Shown: positions 9,243 to 18,288 of the stretch, in pieces | Position numbering within the stretch: position 1 is the stretch's first letter | Layout of the letters: every line of letters starts with the position of its first letter | Assembly (NCBI GenBank): GCA_017936665.1 | Contig: JAGBFB010000041.1 | Coordinates: forward strand, 62,001-126,000 | Direction: 5' to 3' | From: Spirochaetaceae bacterium | GTDB taxonomy: Bacteria > Spirochaetota > Spirochaetia > Treponematales > Treponemataceae | DNA length: 64,000 nt | The notes under the pieces: model-generated | What the model saw: the letters and a program-made list of their open reading frames with translations, nothing else | The model's database searches: none | Told to the model about the DNA's origin: nothing | Position numbers and translations under genes: made by a program

Positions 9243-11519
9243 TTATGTATAAGAAACAAACCCCAGCACAGAATTCCAGTCAAAGATAGTTTCTGTGCTG
9301 GCTTGTTGGAGAAGGGCGTAAAATTCTTCATATTCCTCTTTTGAAAGATTTTCGGATAGGAATTTTGCGTAACTTGAATTTGGATTAAACCAACGGGATA
9401 ATTCTGTTTCTGCAATTTTTCGTTTTTCTGTAATAGTTTTTTCTGTACAGATGATTTTTGTATTTTCTGTTTTGGATAAATTTTCAATTAAATCTTCTAA
9501 CAGCCAAGAAATTGGACTTTTTTGTGTAAAAAATTCTATTTCAAGTTTTTCGATTTTATCGATTAAGCTACTTTTTTGTGGATAAATGCCTCGAATCAAA
9601 CTTGCTAAGCATTGTGCTTTTGCAGGAATTTTCTGGCTAAAAATAATTTTACAGTTAGGATAAAGTTTTTTTAGTTGATTTATTGTTTCAGAAAATTCTA
9701 CAAAACTTTCTTTTGTGGAAACTGGATTTCTAAAAAAAACATAATCAAAAATTACATCTTTAAATTCATTTAGGTTTGTTGCAAGTACGGGGCGTTCAAT
9801 TTCGTCCATAGTTTTTGCATATTGTTCTAAAATATTTTTTCCTTCTTGAGTTTTGCAAATTCCAGCAGTAAATCCTTCTGGGGATTTTCGCCAAAGTTCC
9901 CACAAGAAAAGTCCGTCGTCGGCACCGTAAACTAAATTTCGGCTGTGGCGAGAAATTTGAGCAAATTCTACTGTAAAATTTCGTAATTCAAGGAGAGCTT
10001 GTGCTTTTCCTGAATCTAATCGCCGTTGCCATTCGTCACGTTTTTTTCCGCCAGGACTAAAAGTTAATTGTTCGCCAGTTTTAATTTCTCCATGTTTTAA
10101 GTGTTCTGCTTCCCACCATGAACCAAGGGGATTTACCATTTCATCAGAATTTCCGTTTGTTTCTTCCAAAATTGAAGCGATTTGTAATTCTCGGCGAGAA
10201 AGAACTTCTTGTCTAATTTGACCTTCGTATCCTTGTGTTCCAGGAGTGTAAAAAACTCTACCTGTTAGTGTGTCTGGTAAATATTGTTGAGCAACCCAAT
10301 GGTCTCGGTAAGCATGAGGATAAAGATAACCTGCTCCATGTCCGAATCCTTCTGTATCTCTGCTTGAATCTTTTAAGTGATTTGGAACTTCCGCATCTTC
10401 TTTTTCCACACTGGCAAGGGCATCAAAAAAAGCCATGGAAGAATTTGATTTTGGGGCAGTTGCAAGATAAAGGGCTGCTTGTGCAAGCATGTATCTTCCT
10501 TCTGGCATTCCAATTCGGTCGAAGGCTCTAGCACAACTTTCTACGACAGTTAGAGCATTTGGATCTGCAAGTCCTGTGTCTTCGCAAGCGGAAATTATCA
10601 TTCTTCTAAAAATGAAGTTAGGATCTTCTCCTGCTCTAACCATTCGAGCCATCCAATACAGTGCAGCATCTGGATCGCGACCTCGTAAACTTTTTATAAA
10701 AGCACTAATTGTGTCGTAGTGGTAATCTCCATCTTTATCGTATAAAACAACTTTTTTTTGGATGCTTTCTTCGGCAGTTTCCATGCTGATGAAAATTTTA
10801 CTTCCTTCTGGAGGCTGACAAATTCTTGCATCAGGATTCCATTGCTCAGGAGTTGTTTCTACTGCAAGTTCTAAGGCATTAAGTAAACTTCTTGCATCTC
10901 CATTTGCAGTTTCGATTAAATGTTCTAAAGCTCCTTCTTCAAATTCAATTTGCCATCTTCCGTAGCCCCGTTCTTTGTCAAAAATTGCGTTTAGAGCAGC
11001 TTTCTTTAAATCATCATTTGTCAATGGTTTTAACTGAAATACTCTGCTACGACTTACAAGGGCTTTGTTTACTTCAAAAAAAGGATTTTCTGTTGTTGCT
11101 CCGATTAAAATGAAAGTTCCATTTTCTACCCAAGGAAGAAGAGCGTCTTGCTGACTTTTATTCCATCTATGAACTTCATCTACAAAAAGAATTGTTTTGT
11201 GACCGTAAAGATTTCTGTGTTCTTCGGCAGTTTTTATGGCATCTCTAATATTTTGAACTCCAGTTAAAACTGCGTTCAGGGTGATAAAATTACTTTTGGT
11301 ATGATTGGCAATTACTTTTGCTAAAGTGGTTTTTCCTGTTCCAGGAGGTCCGTAAAAAATTACTGATGTAAGTTGGTCTGCTGCAATAGCTCTGCGTAAA
11401 AGGCGTCCCTTGCCTACAATATGATCCTGCCCGATATATTCATCCAAGTTTCTTGGACGCATTCGGGCAGCAAGGGGACTTTCTTTTGTTTGTGAACTAG
11501 CCTTTGCAAACAAATCCAT
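9243..11519 (-). CDS. rarA: RarA/MgsA-type AAA ATPase with a long C-terminal extension
   Basis: Residues 1 to ~455 are a replication-associated recombination protein A: Walker [10 protein letters not shown] at about 57-65, Walker [12 protein letters not shown] at about 110-120, the [12 protein letters not shown] sensor, and a C-terminal core ending in [22 protein letters not shown]. RarA acts on stalled forks and clamp-loader-like DNA ends. The protein runs to 758 residues, against about 420-450 for ordinary RarA. The extension (~470-758) contains [24 protein letters not shown], which resembles a degenerate class I methyltransferase motif I region; this is inference. It lies 16 bp after a lipoprotein gene. 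A weak GAG is the only Shine-Dalgarno. Confidence 0.85.
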   Translation of the reverse strand: MDLFAKASSQTKESPLAARMRPRNLDEYIGQDHIVGKGRLLRRAIAADQLTSVIFYGPPGTGKTTLAKVIANHTKSNFITLNAVLTGVQNIRDAIKTAEEHRNLYGHKTILFVDEVHRWNKSQQDALLPWVENGTFILIGATTENPFFEVNKALVSRSRVFQLKPLTNDDLKKAALNAIFDKERGYGRWQIEFEEGALEHLIETANGDARSLLNALELAVETTPEQWNPDARICQPPEGSKIFISMETAEESIQKKVVLYDKDGDYHYDTISAFIKSLRGRDPDAALYWMARMVRAGEDPNFIFRRMIISACEDTGLADPNALTVVESCARAFDRIGMPEGRYMLAQAALYLATAPKSNSSMAFFDALASVEKEDAEVPNHLKDSSRDTEGFGHGAGYLYPHAYRDHWVAQQYLPDTLTGRVFYTPGTQGYEGQIRQEVLSRRELQIASILEETNGNSDEMVNPLGSWWEAEHLKHGEIKTGEQLTFSPGGKKRDEWQRRLDSGKAQALLELRNFTVEFAQISRHSRNLVYGADDGLFLWELWRKSPEGFTAGICKTQEGKNILEQYAKTMDEIERPVLATNLNEFKDVIFDYVFFRNPVSTKESFVEFSETINQLKKLYPNCKIIFSQKIPAKAQCLASLIRGIYPQKSSLIDKIEKLEIEFFTQKSPISWLLEDLIENLSKTENTKIICTEKTITEKRKIAETELSRWFNPNSSYAKFLSENLSKEEYEEFYALLQQASTETIFDWNSVLGFVSYT

Positions 11520-11535
11520 TATTGAAACTCAAAGA

Positions 11536-12594
11536 TTACTCTCTGTTCCAACTATCTCTGTCTGGGTAGAATCCCCAAAGTTGATTATCGTTAGAAAAAG
11601 CATTTGTTCCATTATAAATTATAGAGGCTGCATATAAATTTCCACTTCCATAAGGGAATGGGTACAAACCGATAACTTGTGTATCATCAAGACATGAAGC
11701 AATATTTTTTCCAACTGGTTCAGAAACTGTTGTTGTTGGAATATTATTGTTTAAATTTACTGCTTGAATACCTGAACTATCGTCTTTTATTACTTTTGTT
11801 CCAACATAGAGCCATGCACTTCCATTATTTTCGTAATAACAAGCAGATGCAGAATCTGAAATTTCTAGTGAAACTTTTGTCCAATTTGTACCATCTGTTG
11901 AATATTTTATTAATTTTTCATCAACTTTGTAAAAATATTTTTCTCTATCTGAACAAAATGATAAATCATCTGAAAAAACAGTTATTTCTCCAACTGTAGC
12001 TGCCTTTACTGCAAAACTTGCTTCTTCTTCGCTATTAGTTTCTTTTTTTGTAGAAATAAAATTTGTTTCAGTTTTTAAGTTAGTTGTTCCAGCAGTTTTC
12101 CCGTTAATAGCAAAAATTCCATCTTTTGTACTGTAATATGCTTGAAGTTTTCCTGTTCCAGGTGCTGCTTCGTTGTCAAAAATTGCTGTTACATTTTCTG
12201 TTACTGAAACTACTTCCCAAGAAAGTTTATCACCTGCTGGGCTAACATAAATTGTATATTTTTCGCTACCATTAATTGGGTCTGCTACAGAAAGTGCATA
12301 AAGATATGAATCTGTGGCCGCAAGACGAATAATTTTTCCTGCAGGTTTATCAACTAATTTCCAAGGATTTGAGTTATTTGTAACTTCTTGAGTCTTGCCT
12401 TTTCTGAATATCTTGCCGTTTGCAGCGTAAAGATATTCACCTTGTTCAACTATAGAATAAACATTTCCTTTTACAACGCTATCTAGCAAAGGAACTTCTT
12501 GGGCAATGTTGTAAAAAATAGGTTCATTTGTACAAGAAAAAGTAAAAATTGCAAGTACCAATAAAACTGTATATAAAATCTTAGTTTTCATCAT
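11536..12594 (-). CDS. Lipoprotein of unknown function
   Basis: An exported lipoprotein of about 352 residues. The signal sequence MKTKILYTVLLVLAIFTFSC ends in a lipobox cysteine. The body looks beta-rich and repetitive, with several YLYA, GKIF and DGTNW(T)K strands spaced like a beta-propeller, for example repeated segments around ATDSYLYALS, TKDGIFAING and GSAWLYVGTK. AAGGA precedes two adjacent ATGs (12594 and 12591), and either could be used. It is placed between an outer-membrane protein gene and rarA in one direction. No named family is recognised; the propeller suggestion is inference from strand patterns. Confidence 0.7.
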   Translation of the reverse strand: MMKTKILYTVLLVLAIFTFSCTNEPIFYNIAQEVPLLDSVVKGNVYSIVEQGEYLYAANGKIFRKGKTQEVTNNSNPWKLVDKPAGKIIRLAATDSYLYALSVADPINGSEKYTIYVSPAGDKLSWEVVSVTENVTAIFDNEAAPGTGKLQAYYSTKDGIFAINGKTAGTTNLKTETNFISTKKETNSEEEASFAVKAATVGEITVFSDDLSFCSDREKYFYKVDEKLIKYSTDGTNWTKVSLEISDSASACYYENNGSAWLYVGTKVIKDDSSGIQAVNLNNNIPTTTVSEPVGKNIASCLDDTQVIGLYPFPYGSGNLYAASIIYNGTNAFSNDNQLWGFYPDRDSWNRE

Positions 12595-12610
12595 TTTATC
12601 CTTTATAATT

Positions 12611-13267
12611 TTATAAGTGATAACGAACACTTACACCAGCGTTAAGAATATATCCAGTGTAATTATATTCAGAATTTTTATACCATTGAGGCATAATTGA
12701 AACTCCACATGTTGCTCCAATTGACCAATCTGGATTAAATCTGTAGAACAAACCAATTTCAGGTTTAATAATCATTCCAAAATAAGAATTGCTATTGTGT
12801 CTTTCAATTGCTCCACCCAATCCTAAGAAAAGAGGAATTTCAAATTTTCCGAGTGTGTATTGAAAAACTCCCTTTGCCATGAAGGGAATGCAATAAAATA
12901 CTTTTTCTCCAACTGTTGGATTGTAATCAAAACTTACATCTCCTCCAACTGCAAAAAAGTGTGAAAAGAAATAATAAAAACCAAGATTTAAATCAAGTCC
13001 AAATTTCATTGTTTCTGGTTGAATTGGAAATCCACCATTTATTCCTACTTTGATAAACCAATCTCCAGGTTGATTTGTTTTATAAACGTAATCTTCTTCT
13101 GTTTTAATTTCTGGTTCTTTTGGTTCTGTAGATTCTGCTGGAATTTCAGAATTATCTTGTGTTGTTTCATTTTCTGGCAAAACAGGTTCCTCGACAGGAA
13201 CTTCTTGTGCAATTAAAGCAAATGAAAAAGTAAGTAGTAAAGTGATAAAAATAATCGCTTTTCTCAT
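12611..13267 (-). CDS. Outer-membrane beta-barrel protein, unknown function
   Basis: A protein of 218 residues with a signal peptide (MRKAIIFITLLLTFSFALIA-QE), then a Pro/Glu/Thr-rich acidic linker (about 20-60), then a domain of alternating amphipathic strands. Those strands include WFIKVGINGGFPIQ, FGLDLNLGFYYFFSHFFAVGGDVSFDY, and a last strand YILNAGVSVRYHL that ends in the aromatic/hydrophobic pattern of barrel C-termini. GGAGA precedes the ATG at 13267; the upstream ATG at 13282 has no such site. It is followed after 16 bp by a lipoprotein gene, probably cotranscribed. It is likely a small porin-like or opacity-type protein. Confidence 0.65.
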   Translation of the reverse strand: MRKAIIFITLLLTFSFALIAQEVPVEEPVLPENETTQDNSEIPAESTEPKEPEIKTEEDYVYKTNQPGDWFIKVGINGGFPIQPETMKFGLDLNLGFYYFFSHFFAVGGDVSFDYNPTVGEKVFYCIPFMAKGVFQYTLGKFEIPLFLGLGGAIERHNSNSYFGMIIKPEIGLFYRFNPDWSIGATCGVSIMPQWYKNSEYNYTGYILNAGVSVRYHL

Positions 13268-13447
13268 AATTTCTCCGTACAAATGTAATCAAGTTTACAA
13301 TCAAAATTTCGTATTCTATATCAAGATTAGTTTTTCAGTAGAAAAAAAAATCTCTTTTTAGTATACTCTATTTTAATGTTTTATGTCCATAAAACAAGTA
13401 TAAAACAATTTTAAACAAATGTTGTTACTAATTAAAGGAATTTTTAT

Positions 13448-14329
13448 ATGAGTGCACAAATTATCGATGGATTTGAAATCGCTAGACAAGAAAGAGAAAG
13501 AGTTGCAAGGGAAACTGCGTTATTGAAAGAAAAAGGAATTACACCTTGTTTGGCTGTTATTTTAGTTGGAGAGAATCCTGCAAGTGTTTCTTATGTTACA
13601 GGAAAAGAAAAAGCTCTTGCCGAAGTTGGCATGAAAGATAAATCAATTCGTTTGCCAGAAAGTACAACTGAGCAAGAACTTCTTAAAATAATTGATGAAT
13701 TAAATAACGATAAATCTGTACATGGAATTTTAGTTCAGTTGCCACTTCCAAAACATATTGATGAAGAAAAAGTGATTATGGCAATTAGTCCAGAAAAAGA
13801 TGTGGACGGTTTTCATCCTGTAAGTGTTGGAAATATGATGATAGGAAAAAAATCTTATCTTCCTTGTACTCCACACGGGGTTTTGGTTTTGTTAAAAACA
13901 ATGAATATCGAAACAAATGGAAAGCATGCTGTAATCGTTGGTCGTTCAAATATCGTTGGAAAACCTCTTGCAATTTTGCTTGCAAGAAAAGAAGCAAATT
14001 CCACTGTTACAATTTGTCATACAGGAACAAAAGATATTGCATCTTTCACAAAACAAGCAGATATTTTGATTGCTGCTGTTGGTCGCCCAAATACAATTAC
14101 TGCTGATATGGTAAAACCAGGTGCAACAGTTATTGATGTAGGTGTAAATCGTATTCCAGATGATACAAAAAAATCAGGATTTAGATTGGTTGGTGATGTA
14201 GATTTTGATTCTGTTAAGGAAGTTGCTTCTTTTATCACACCAGTTCCTCGTGGAGTTGGTCCTATGACTATTGCCATGTTGATGCACAATACATTAGAAG
14301 CGGCTCTAAATACTTTGGAAGAAAAATAA
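13448..14329 (+). CDS. folD: Bifunctional methylenetetrahydrofolate dehydrogenase/cyclohydrolase
   Basis: Converts 5,10-methylene-THF to 10-formyl-THF through NADP-dependent oxidation and cyclohydrolysis. At 293 residues it is a normal FolD. The catalytic [14 protein letters not shown] region supplies the lysine; the PLPKHIDE and [11 protein letters not shown] motifs and the NADP-site [14 protein letters not shown] are present, as is [11 protein letters not shown] near the end. AAGGAA is the Shine-Dalgarno. It heads a folD-folE2-miaB run with a 4-bp gap and then an ATGA overlap, so these are probably cotranscribed. Confidence 0.97.
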   Translation: MSAQIIDGFEIARQERERVARETALLKEKGITPCLAVILVGENPASVSYVTGKEKALAEVGMKDKSIRLPESTTEQELLKIIDELNNDKSVHGILVQLPLPKHIDEEKVIMAISPEKDVDGFHPVSVGNMMIGKKSYLPCTPHGVLVLLKTMNIETNGKHAVIVGRSNIVGKPLAILLARKEANSTVTICHTGTKDIASFTKQADILIAAVGRPNTITADMVKPGATVIDVGVNRIPDDTKKSGFRLVGDVDFDSVKEVASFITPVPRGVGPMTIAMLMHNTLEAALNTLEEK

Positions 14330-14333
14330 CACA

Positions 14334-15113
14334 ATGATAGATATTCAAAATCAGCAGGATGACAGAGAAATTCCTCTTCAAAAAGTTGGCGTAAAAGGAC
14401 TTAGTTATCCTGTAAAAGTTCTTGATAAACTTAATAAATTTCAAAGCACAACTGCCATCGTTGATTTATTTGTAAATTTGCCTCATCACTACAAAGGTAC
14501 TCACATGAGTAGATTTATCGAAATCTTTCATTCTTATCACACTGATATTTCAATGAAAAGATTTTTGTTGATGTTGCAGGATATTAGAACTGAACTTGAC
14601 GCGGAAAAAGCCTTCGGAAGTTTAACTTTTCCTTTCTTTATGGAAAAAGAAGCTCCTGTTTCTAAGCAAAAAAGTATGCTTTCTTATCAATGTTCTTATG
14701 AAGGAACTGTAAGTGCTGAAAGTTCTGAATTTTTTGTAACAATAACTGTTCCTGTTACAACTTTATGTCCTTGTTCAAAAGCAATAAGTAATGAAGGTGC
14801 ACATAATCAGCGTGGAAATGTAACCGTTAAGCTAAAAAATTCCTTTTTCTTTTGGATAGAAGATGTGATAAAACTTATCGAAGATTCTGCTTCTTGTGCA
14901 ATTTATTCACTTTTGAAAAGAGAAGACGAAAAATTTGTTACAGAAAAAGCCTACGATAATCCTCGTTTTGTTGAAGATGTTGTGCGTGAAGTTTACCTTG
15001 CATTAAAATCATTTTCAGAAGAAAAATCTTTTAGCTGGTTTAGTGTAGAAGCGGAAAATTTTGAAAGTATCCATAATCATAATGCTTATGCTTATACGGA
15101 GTTTACTGAATGA
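14334..15113 (+). CDS. folE2: GTP cyclohydrolase I, type IB
   Basis: Converts GTP to dihydroneopterin triphosphate, the first step of folate and (with QueD) queuosine precursor synthesis. It belongs to the FolE2 (metal-flexible) class: 259 residues with the hallmark TTLCPCSKAISNEGAHNQRG segment carrying the active-site cysteine, and the HNHNAYAY C-terminal signature. It starts 4 bp after folD with a weak GAAGAAAA site and ends overlapping miaB by ATGA. Placement after folD links it to one-carbon and folate metabolism. Confidence 0.95.
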   Translation: MIDIQNQQDDREIPLQKVGVKGLSYPVKVLDKLNKFQSTTAIVDLFVNLPHHYKGTHMSRFIEIFHSYHTDISMKRFLLMLQDIRTELDAEKAFGSLTFPFFMEKEAPVSKQKSMLSYQCSYEGTVSAESSEFFVTITVPVTTLCPCSKAISNEGAHNQRGNVTVKLKNSFFFWIEDVIKLIEDSASCAIYSLLKREDEKFVTEKAYDNPRFVEDVVREVYLALKSFSEEKSFSWFSVEAENFESIHNHNAYAYTEFTE

Positions 15114-16492
15114 AATACTTTTTTGAAACTTATGGTTGCCAGATGAATAAGGCCGAATCTAGTTCTGTGGAGCAAATCCTCATAGAACGAGGCTGGAATT
15201 CTGTTGAAAATCCAGAAGATGCAAATCTTGTTATCATAAACACTTGTTCTGTACGAGCTACAGCCGAAACTCGCATTCATGGTCGATTAGGATGGTATTC
15301 TGCATTAAAAAAATCTCAGGTTAAGCAAAATAAAAATCCTATTACAGTTGTGGTTATGGGATGTATGGCTCAAAGACTTCTTGAATCATTGAAAAAACAA
15401 TTTCCTGTTGTAGATTATGTTGTGGGAAATTTTCAGAAACCTTTTTTTACAGAAATTTTTGAAGCCGTAGAAAATGGAAGAAAAGTAAATCAACTTGATG
15501 AAACCCCTGTGTACTCATTTGCTTCAACTTCTTACGAACAAGGAAGTTTTTCTGCCTTTGTTCCAATTATGCATGGATGTAATAATTTCTGTACATATTG
15601 TATTGTTCCTTATGTTCGTGGCAGGGAAATTTCTCGTTCACCAAAAGATATTTTATCAGAAATTGACCAACTTTCTGCTCATGGCGTAAAAGAAATTTCT
15701 TTACTTGGACAAAATGTAAATTCATTTTGCTGGAACGAAACAAAAAGTATTTCAGAAACTGCTTCCGAAATTTCAGCAAAATCTTGTGATGATAAAATCA
15801 TTTTATTTCCTCAATTGATGAAGATGATTGCAGAACATTTGAAAAAAACAAATTCACCAATAAAATGGGTGCGATTTATGTCAAGTCATCCAAAAGATTT
15901 GTCTGATGAACTAATAAAAGTAATTTCAGAAGAAGAAGTTTTGTGTAAACATATTCATTTACCAGTTCAGCATGGAAGTTCAAATATTTTGCAAAGGATG
16001 AATCGTCGTTACACCAGAGAAAAATATTTGGATTTAGTAAAAAAAATCAAAAAGCAAATTCCAGAAGTTTCTTTAACAACTGATATTTTGATTGGATTCC
16101 CTGGCGAAACAGAAGATGAGTTTGAAGAAACAGTTTCTTTAATGAAAGAAATTAATTATCTTGCAGCCTACATGTATTATTATAATCCTAGGGAAGGAAC
16201 TCCTGCTTGTTCTTATGAAAATCAAATTCCTATGGAAGATAAAAAGCGCCGTCTTGCAAAAATAATTGATATTCAACAAGAAATTACAAAAACTGAAATG
16301 AAAAAACAACTTGGCAAAACTGTAAAAGTTTTGGTAGAAAATGTTTCTCGTGATGATGAATCTGAAATGCTAGGACGAACTTCTAGAGATGAAAGAGTTG
16401 TTTTTAAAGCAGATAAATCGTTAATTGGTTCTTTTGTTGAAGTTAAAATTGAATCACTTAACGGAAATACTTTTAAAGGGTGCTTGATTTAA
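15110..16492 (+). CDS. miaB: tRNA-2-methylthio-N6-dimethylallyladenosine synthase
   Basis: A radical-SAM methylthiotransferase that modifies A37 of tRNAs reading UNN codons. Its N-terminal UPF0004 domain has the three cluster cysteines in YGCQMN, NTCSVR and MGCMAQ. The radical-SAM triad is in CNNFCTYCIVPYVRGRE, and a TRAM domain ends the protein (LGKTVKVLVENVS onward). Its length of 460 is normal. It starts within the folE2 stop (ATGA), indicating translational coupling. Confidence 0.96.
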   Translation: MKYFFETYGCQMNKAESSSVEQILIERGWNSVENPEDANLVIINTCSVRATAETRIHGRLGWYSALKKSQVKQNKNPITVVVMGCMAQRLLESLKKQFPVVDYVVGNFQKPFFTEIFEAVENGRKVNQLDETPVYSFASTSYEQGSFSAFVPIMHGCNNFCTYCIVPYVRGREISRSPKDILSEIDQLSAHGVKEISLLGQNVNSFCWNETKSISETASEISAKSCDDKIILFPQLMKMIAEHLKKTNSPIKWVRFMSSHPKDLSDELIKVISEEEVLCKHIHLPVQHGSSNILQRMNRRYTREKYLDLVKKIKKQIPEVSLTTDILIGFPGETEDEFEETVSLMKEINYLAAYMYYYNPREGTPACSYENQIPMEDKKRRLAKIIDIQQEITKTEMKKQLGKTVKVLVENVSRDDESEMLGRTSRDERVVFKADKSLIGSFVEVKIESLNGNTFKGCLI

Positions 16493-16502
16493 ATCAACCC
16501 TT
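16478..16502 (+). terminator. Hairpin at the miaB stop
   Basis: GGGT-gc-TTGATTT pairs with AAATCAA-CCC across the stop codon. No clear U-run follows, so it may be a processing or stability hairpin rather than a full terminator. Confidence 0.4.
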
Positions 16503-16567
16503 GCGAATAAAAAATATAGGTGTTACAATTTATCATGTATAATTGTAGAAGTTTTGGAGGATAAAAT

Positions 16568-16903
16568 ATGCCTTGGAAATTAATTTTATTTATTCTATCT
16601 GTAGTTCTTGTAACTATATTTATTGGTTTTAATTTAACTAACGCTTGTGATGTTTCTTTAGGCGTTTATACTTTTAAAAATGTTCCAATTTTTATGAGTA
16701 TTCTTTTGGCTTTTGCTCTCGGCGTGTTTATTATGTTGCCTTTTACTTTTGGACATTCCAAAAAAGAAAAAAAATCCCAAAATCCAAAAAAGAGTAGTGT
16801 AGATGTAATTACAAATACAAAATCAACTGCTCCAAGTTATTCAGGAAATACATCTTCTGTTCAAAAGCAAGAAGATAATTCTAAAACCACGGATAAAGTA
16901 TAG
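16568..16903 (+). CDS. LapA-like (DUF1049) membrane protein
   Basis: An 111-residue inner-membrane protein with two transmembrane helices (about 3-22 and 38-58) joined by a short extracytoplasmic loop (TNACDVSLGVYTFKNVP), followed by a lysine-rich cytoplasmic tail. This arrangement matches LapA/YciS (DUF1049), proteins associated with envelope lipid homeostasis in Proteobacteria; a role in a treponeme lacking classical LPS is unknown. GGAGG precedes the ATG. Its stop overlaps the GTG start of the SPOR protein by one base. Confidence 0.75.
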   Translation: MPWKLILFILSVVLVTIFIGFNLTNACDVSLGVYTFKNVPIFMSILLAFALGVFIMLPFTFGHSKKEKKSQNPKKSSVDVITNTKSTAPSYSGNTSSVQKQEDNSKTTDKV

Positions 16904-17907
16904 TGAAAAAATCTTTTTTTTGTTTTTTTTGCATAATTTTTGTTTTTCTAAATTTTAATGCTTTTTCTCAATCAGATAAAAATATCACTTTAGAAGAAAA
17001 AATAAATGAATTAGTTTTAGAAATTGATAAAACAGAAGAAAGTGCTAAAAAAATAAAGCTTTACGAACAATTAGCAGTTTGCCAAGAATTTGCAGGATTG
17101 TATCAGGAAGCAAGTAAAAGTTATATTGCTTGTTCAAAAATTGTTTCTAATCAAACTGAAAAAGATTCTTTTGTGTTAAAAGCAAGTAGATGTTTTTTAT
17201 CCTGTGGAGATGCTGAAAAAACTGATGCCTTGCTAACTTCTATTGCTTCAACTGCTAGAGTTGGCGAAAACGCACCTTTGTTAAAATTATATGCCGCTTG
17301 GAGTTGGCTTGCAAAATGTTCTACTTTTGAAGAAACTCACGAACCAACAGTAATTTTAAATTCCTATTTGAAAATGGATTCCATGAAATCCGTAAAAAAA
17401 GAAATTCTTTTTACTTTATGGTACATAACTTTAGAAGAAAAATATATTACAACTTTACAAAATGAATTTCCTAACAGTTTAGAATGTGCAATGGCTCAAG
17501 GAAAGGTGGATTTATCTCCTTTGCCTTTTTGGTATTTTTCGCCAAGAAAGGAAGTTTCAATAAAGAGTGAGACAAAAATTGAACCTACAACAGAAAAAAT
17601 TGAAGAAAATCCTGATGAAAAACTAAGTTTGCCAGAAACAAAAGTTGAAACAAAAGACGAGCCTAAAAAAGAAGAAAAACTTAATCAAGAAAAAATTTAC
17701 ACTTATCAACTTGGATTTTTCTCATCAAAAGAAAATGCTCAGCGACTTGTGGATAGAGTTGCAGAAAAAAATATCTCTGCACAAATTAAAGAAGAAGTTA
17801 GACCTAGTGGTAATACCTATTTTGCCGTAATTGTAAAATCAGCAGATTCTGAAATTGGTTCAAAAATCAAAAATAACGGATTTGAATGTTATCCTGTTTT
17901 TGAATAG
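16903..17907 (+). CDS. SPOR-domain exported protein
   Basis: A 334-residue exported protein with a signal peptide (VKKSFFCFFCIIFVFLNFNAFSQ, read with GTG as start). Residues ~30-200 form a helical, TPR-like region (YEQLAVCQEFAGLYQEASKSYIACSKI). An acidic Lys/Glu linker follows, and then a C-terminal SPOR domain (YTYQLGFFSSKENAQRLVDRVAEK), which binds denuded peptidoglycan glycans at division sites. The GTG start overlaps the upstream stop, so translation is coupled to the LapA-like gene. It probably works in cell-wall or septal biology; the exact partner is unknown. Confidence 0.8.
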   Translation: MKKSFFCFFCIIFVFLNFNAFSQSDKNITLEEKINELVLEIDKTEESAKKIKLYEQLAVCQEFAGLYQEASKSYIACSKIVSNQTEKDSFVLKASRCFLSCGDAEKTDALLTSIASTARVGENAPLLKLYAAWSWLAKCSTFEETHEPTVILNSYLKMDSMKSVKKEILFTLWYITLEEKYITTLQNEFPNSLECAMAQGKVDLSPLPFWYFSPRKEVSIKSETKIEPTTEKIEENPDEKLSLPETKVETKDEPKKEEKLNQEKIYTYQLGFFSSKENAQRLVDRVAEKNISAQIKEEVRPSGNTYFAVIVKSADSEIGSKIKNNGFECYPVFE

Positions 17908-18288
17908 ACTTTTCCAAAACCTGTGATATTTTGCGTAGATACTTAACAAGCCCAGCCCACAAATGCCTTTGACATTTCGCCCATATCTCATACAGCCCCA
18001 TCTACCCACTTGCTCAAAACAAAGCAAGAAACAATGTGTAAAAGCAAAATTGTAGCCAACGCGTAGACGGAAAATGGCACAGTGAAGCCTTGCAATCAAA
18101 ATTCCGCCCATCTTTCTTGCGTAAGAAAATAAACTTTGCAAAATCTACAATAAGTGCAGAAGAAAACTTGCGTAGACGAAAAAGAACCAAACGAAGTATT
18201 GCAAGCGCTAGCGCAGCACTAACGAGTTTGGGGATTTTTCGGTGAGAGCAAGTTTTCTTCGGATGCTCATTTTTCAATTTTGCAAAAT
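17908..18288. other. Gene-free segment of atypical composition
   Basis: This 381-bp gap is visibly richer in G+C than the flanking genes. It repeats short words such as TTGCGTAGA and GCGTAGACG (near 17933, 18061 and 18170) and holds a 10-bp perfect palindrome GCGCTAGCGC near 18206. Small ORFs exist on the minus strand (for example 18014-18277), but they have no Shine-Dalgarno, no recognisable domain and odd composition. It could be a decayed element or a structured RNA. Confidence 0.5.
18159..18260. repeat. 13-bp perfect inverted repeat closing a ~100-bp loop
   Basis: GAAGAAAACTTGC (18159-18171) is the exact reverse complement of GCAAGTTTTCTTC (18248-18260). The enclosed segment contains the GCGCTAGCGC palindrome. 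No transposase is nearby. It may be a short non-autonomous element or a transcript hairpin. Confidence 0.5.

Noticed and set aside
18014..18277. 87-residue minus-strand ORF in the GC-shifted gap
   Set aside because: No Shine-Dalgarno, no recognisable domain, and odd composition; it is not convincing as a gene.
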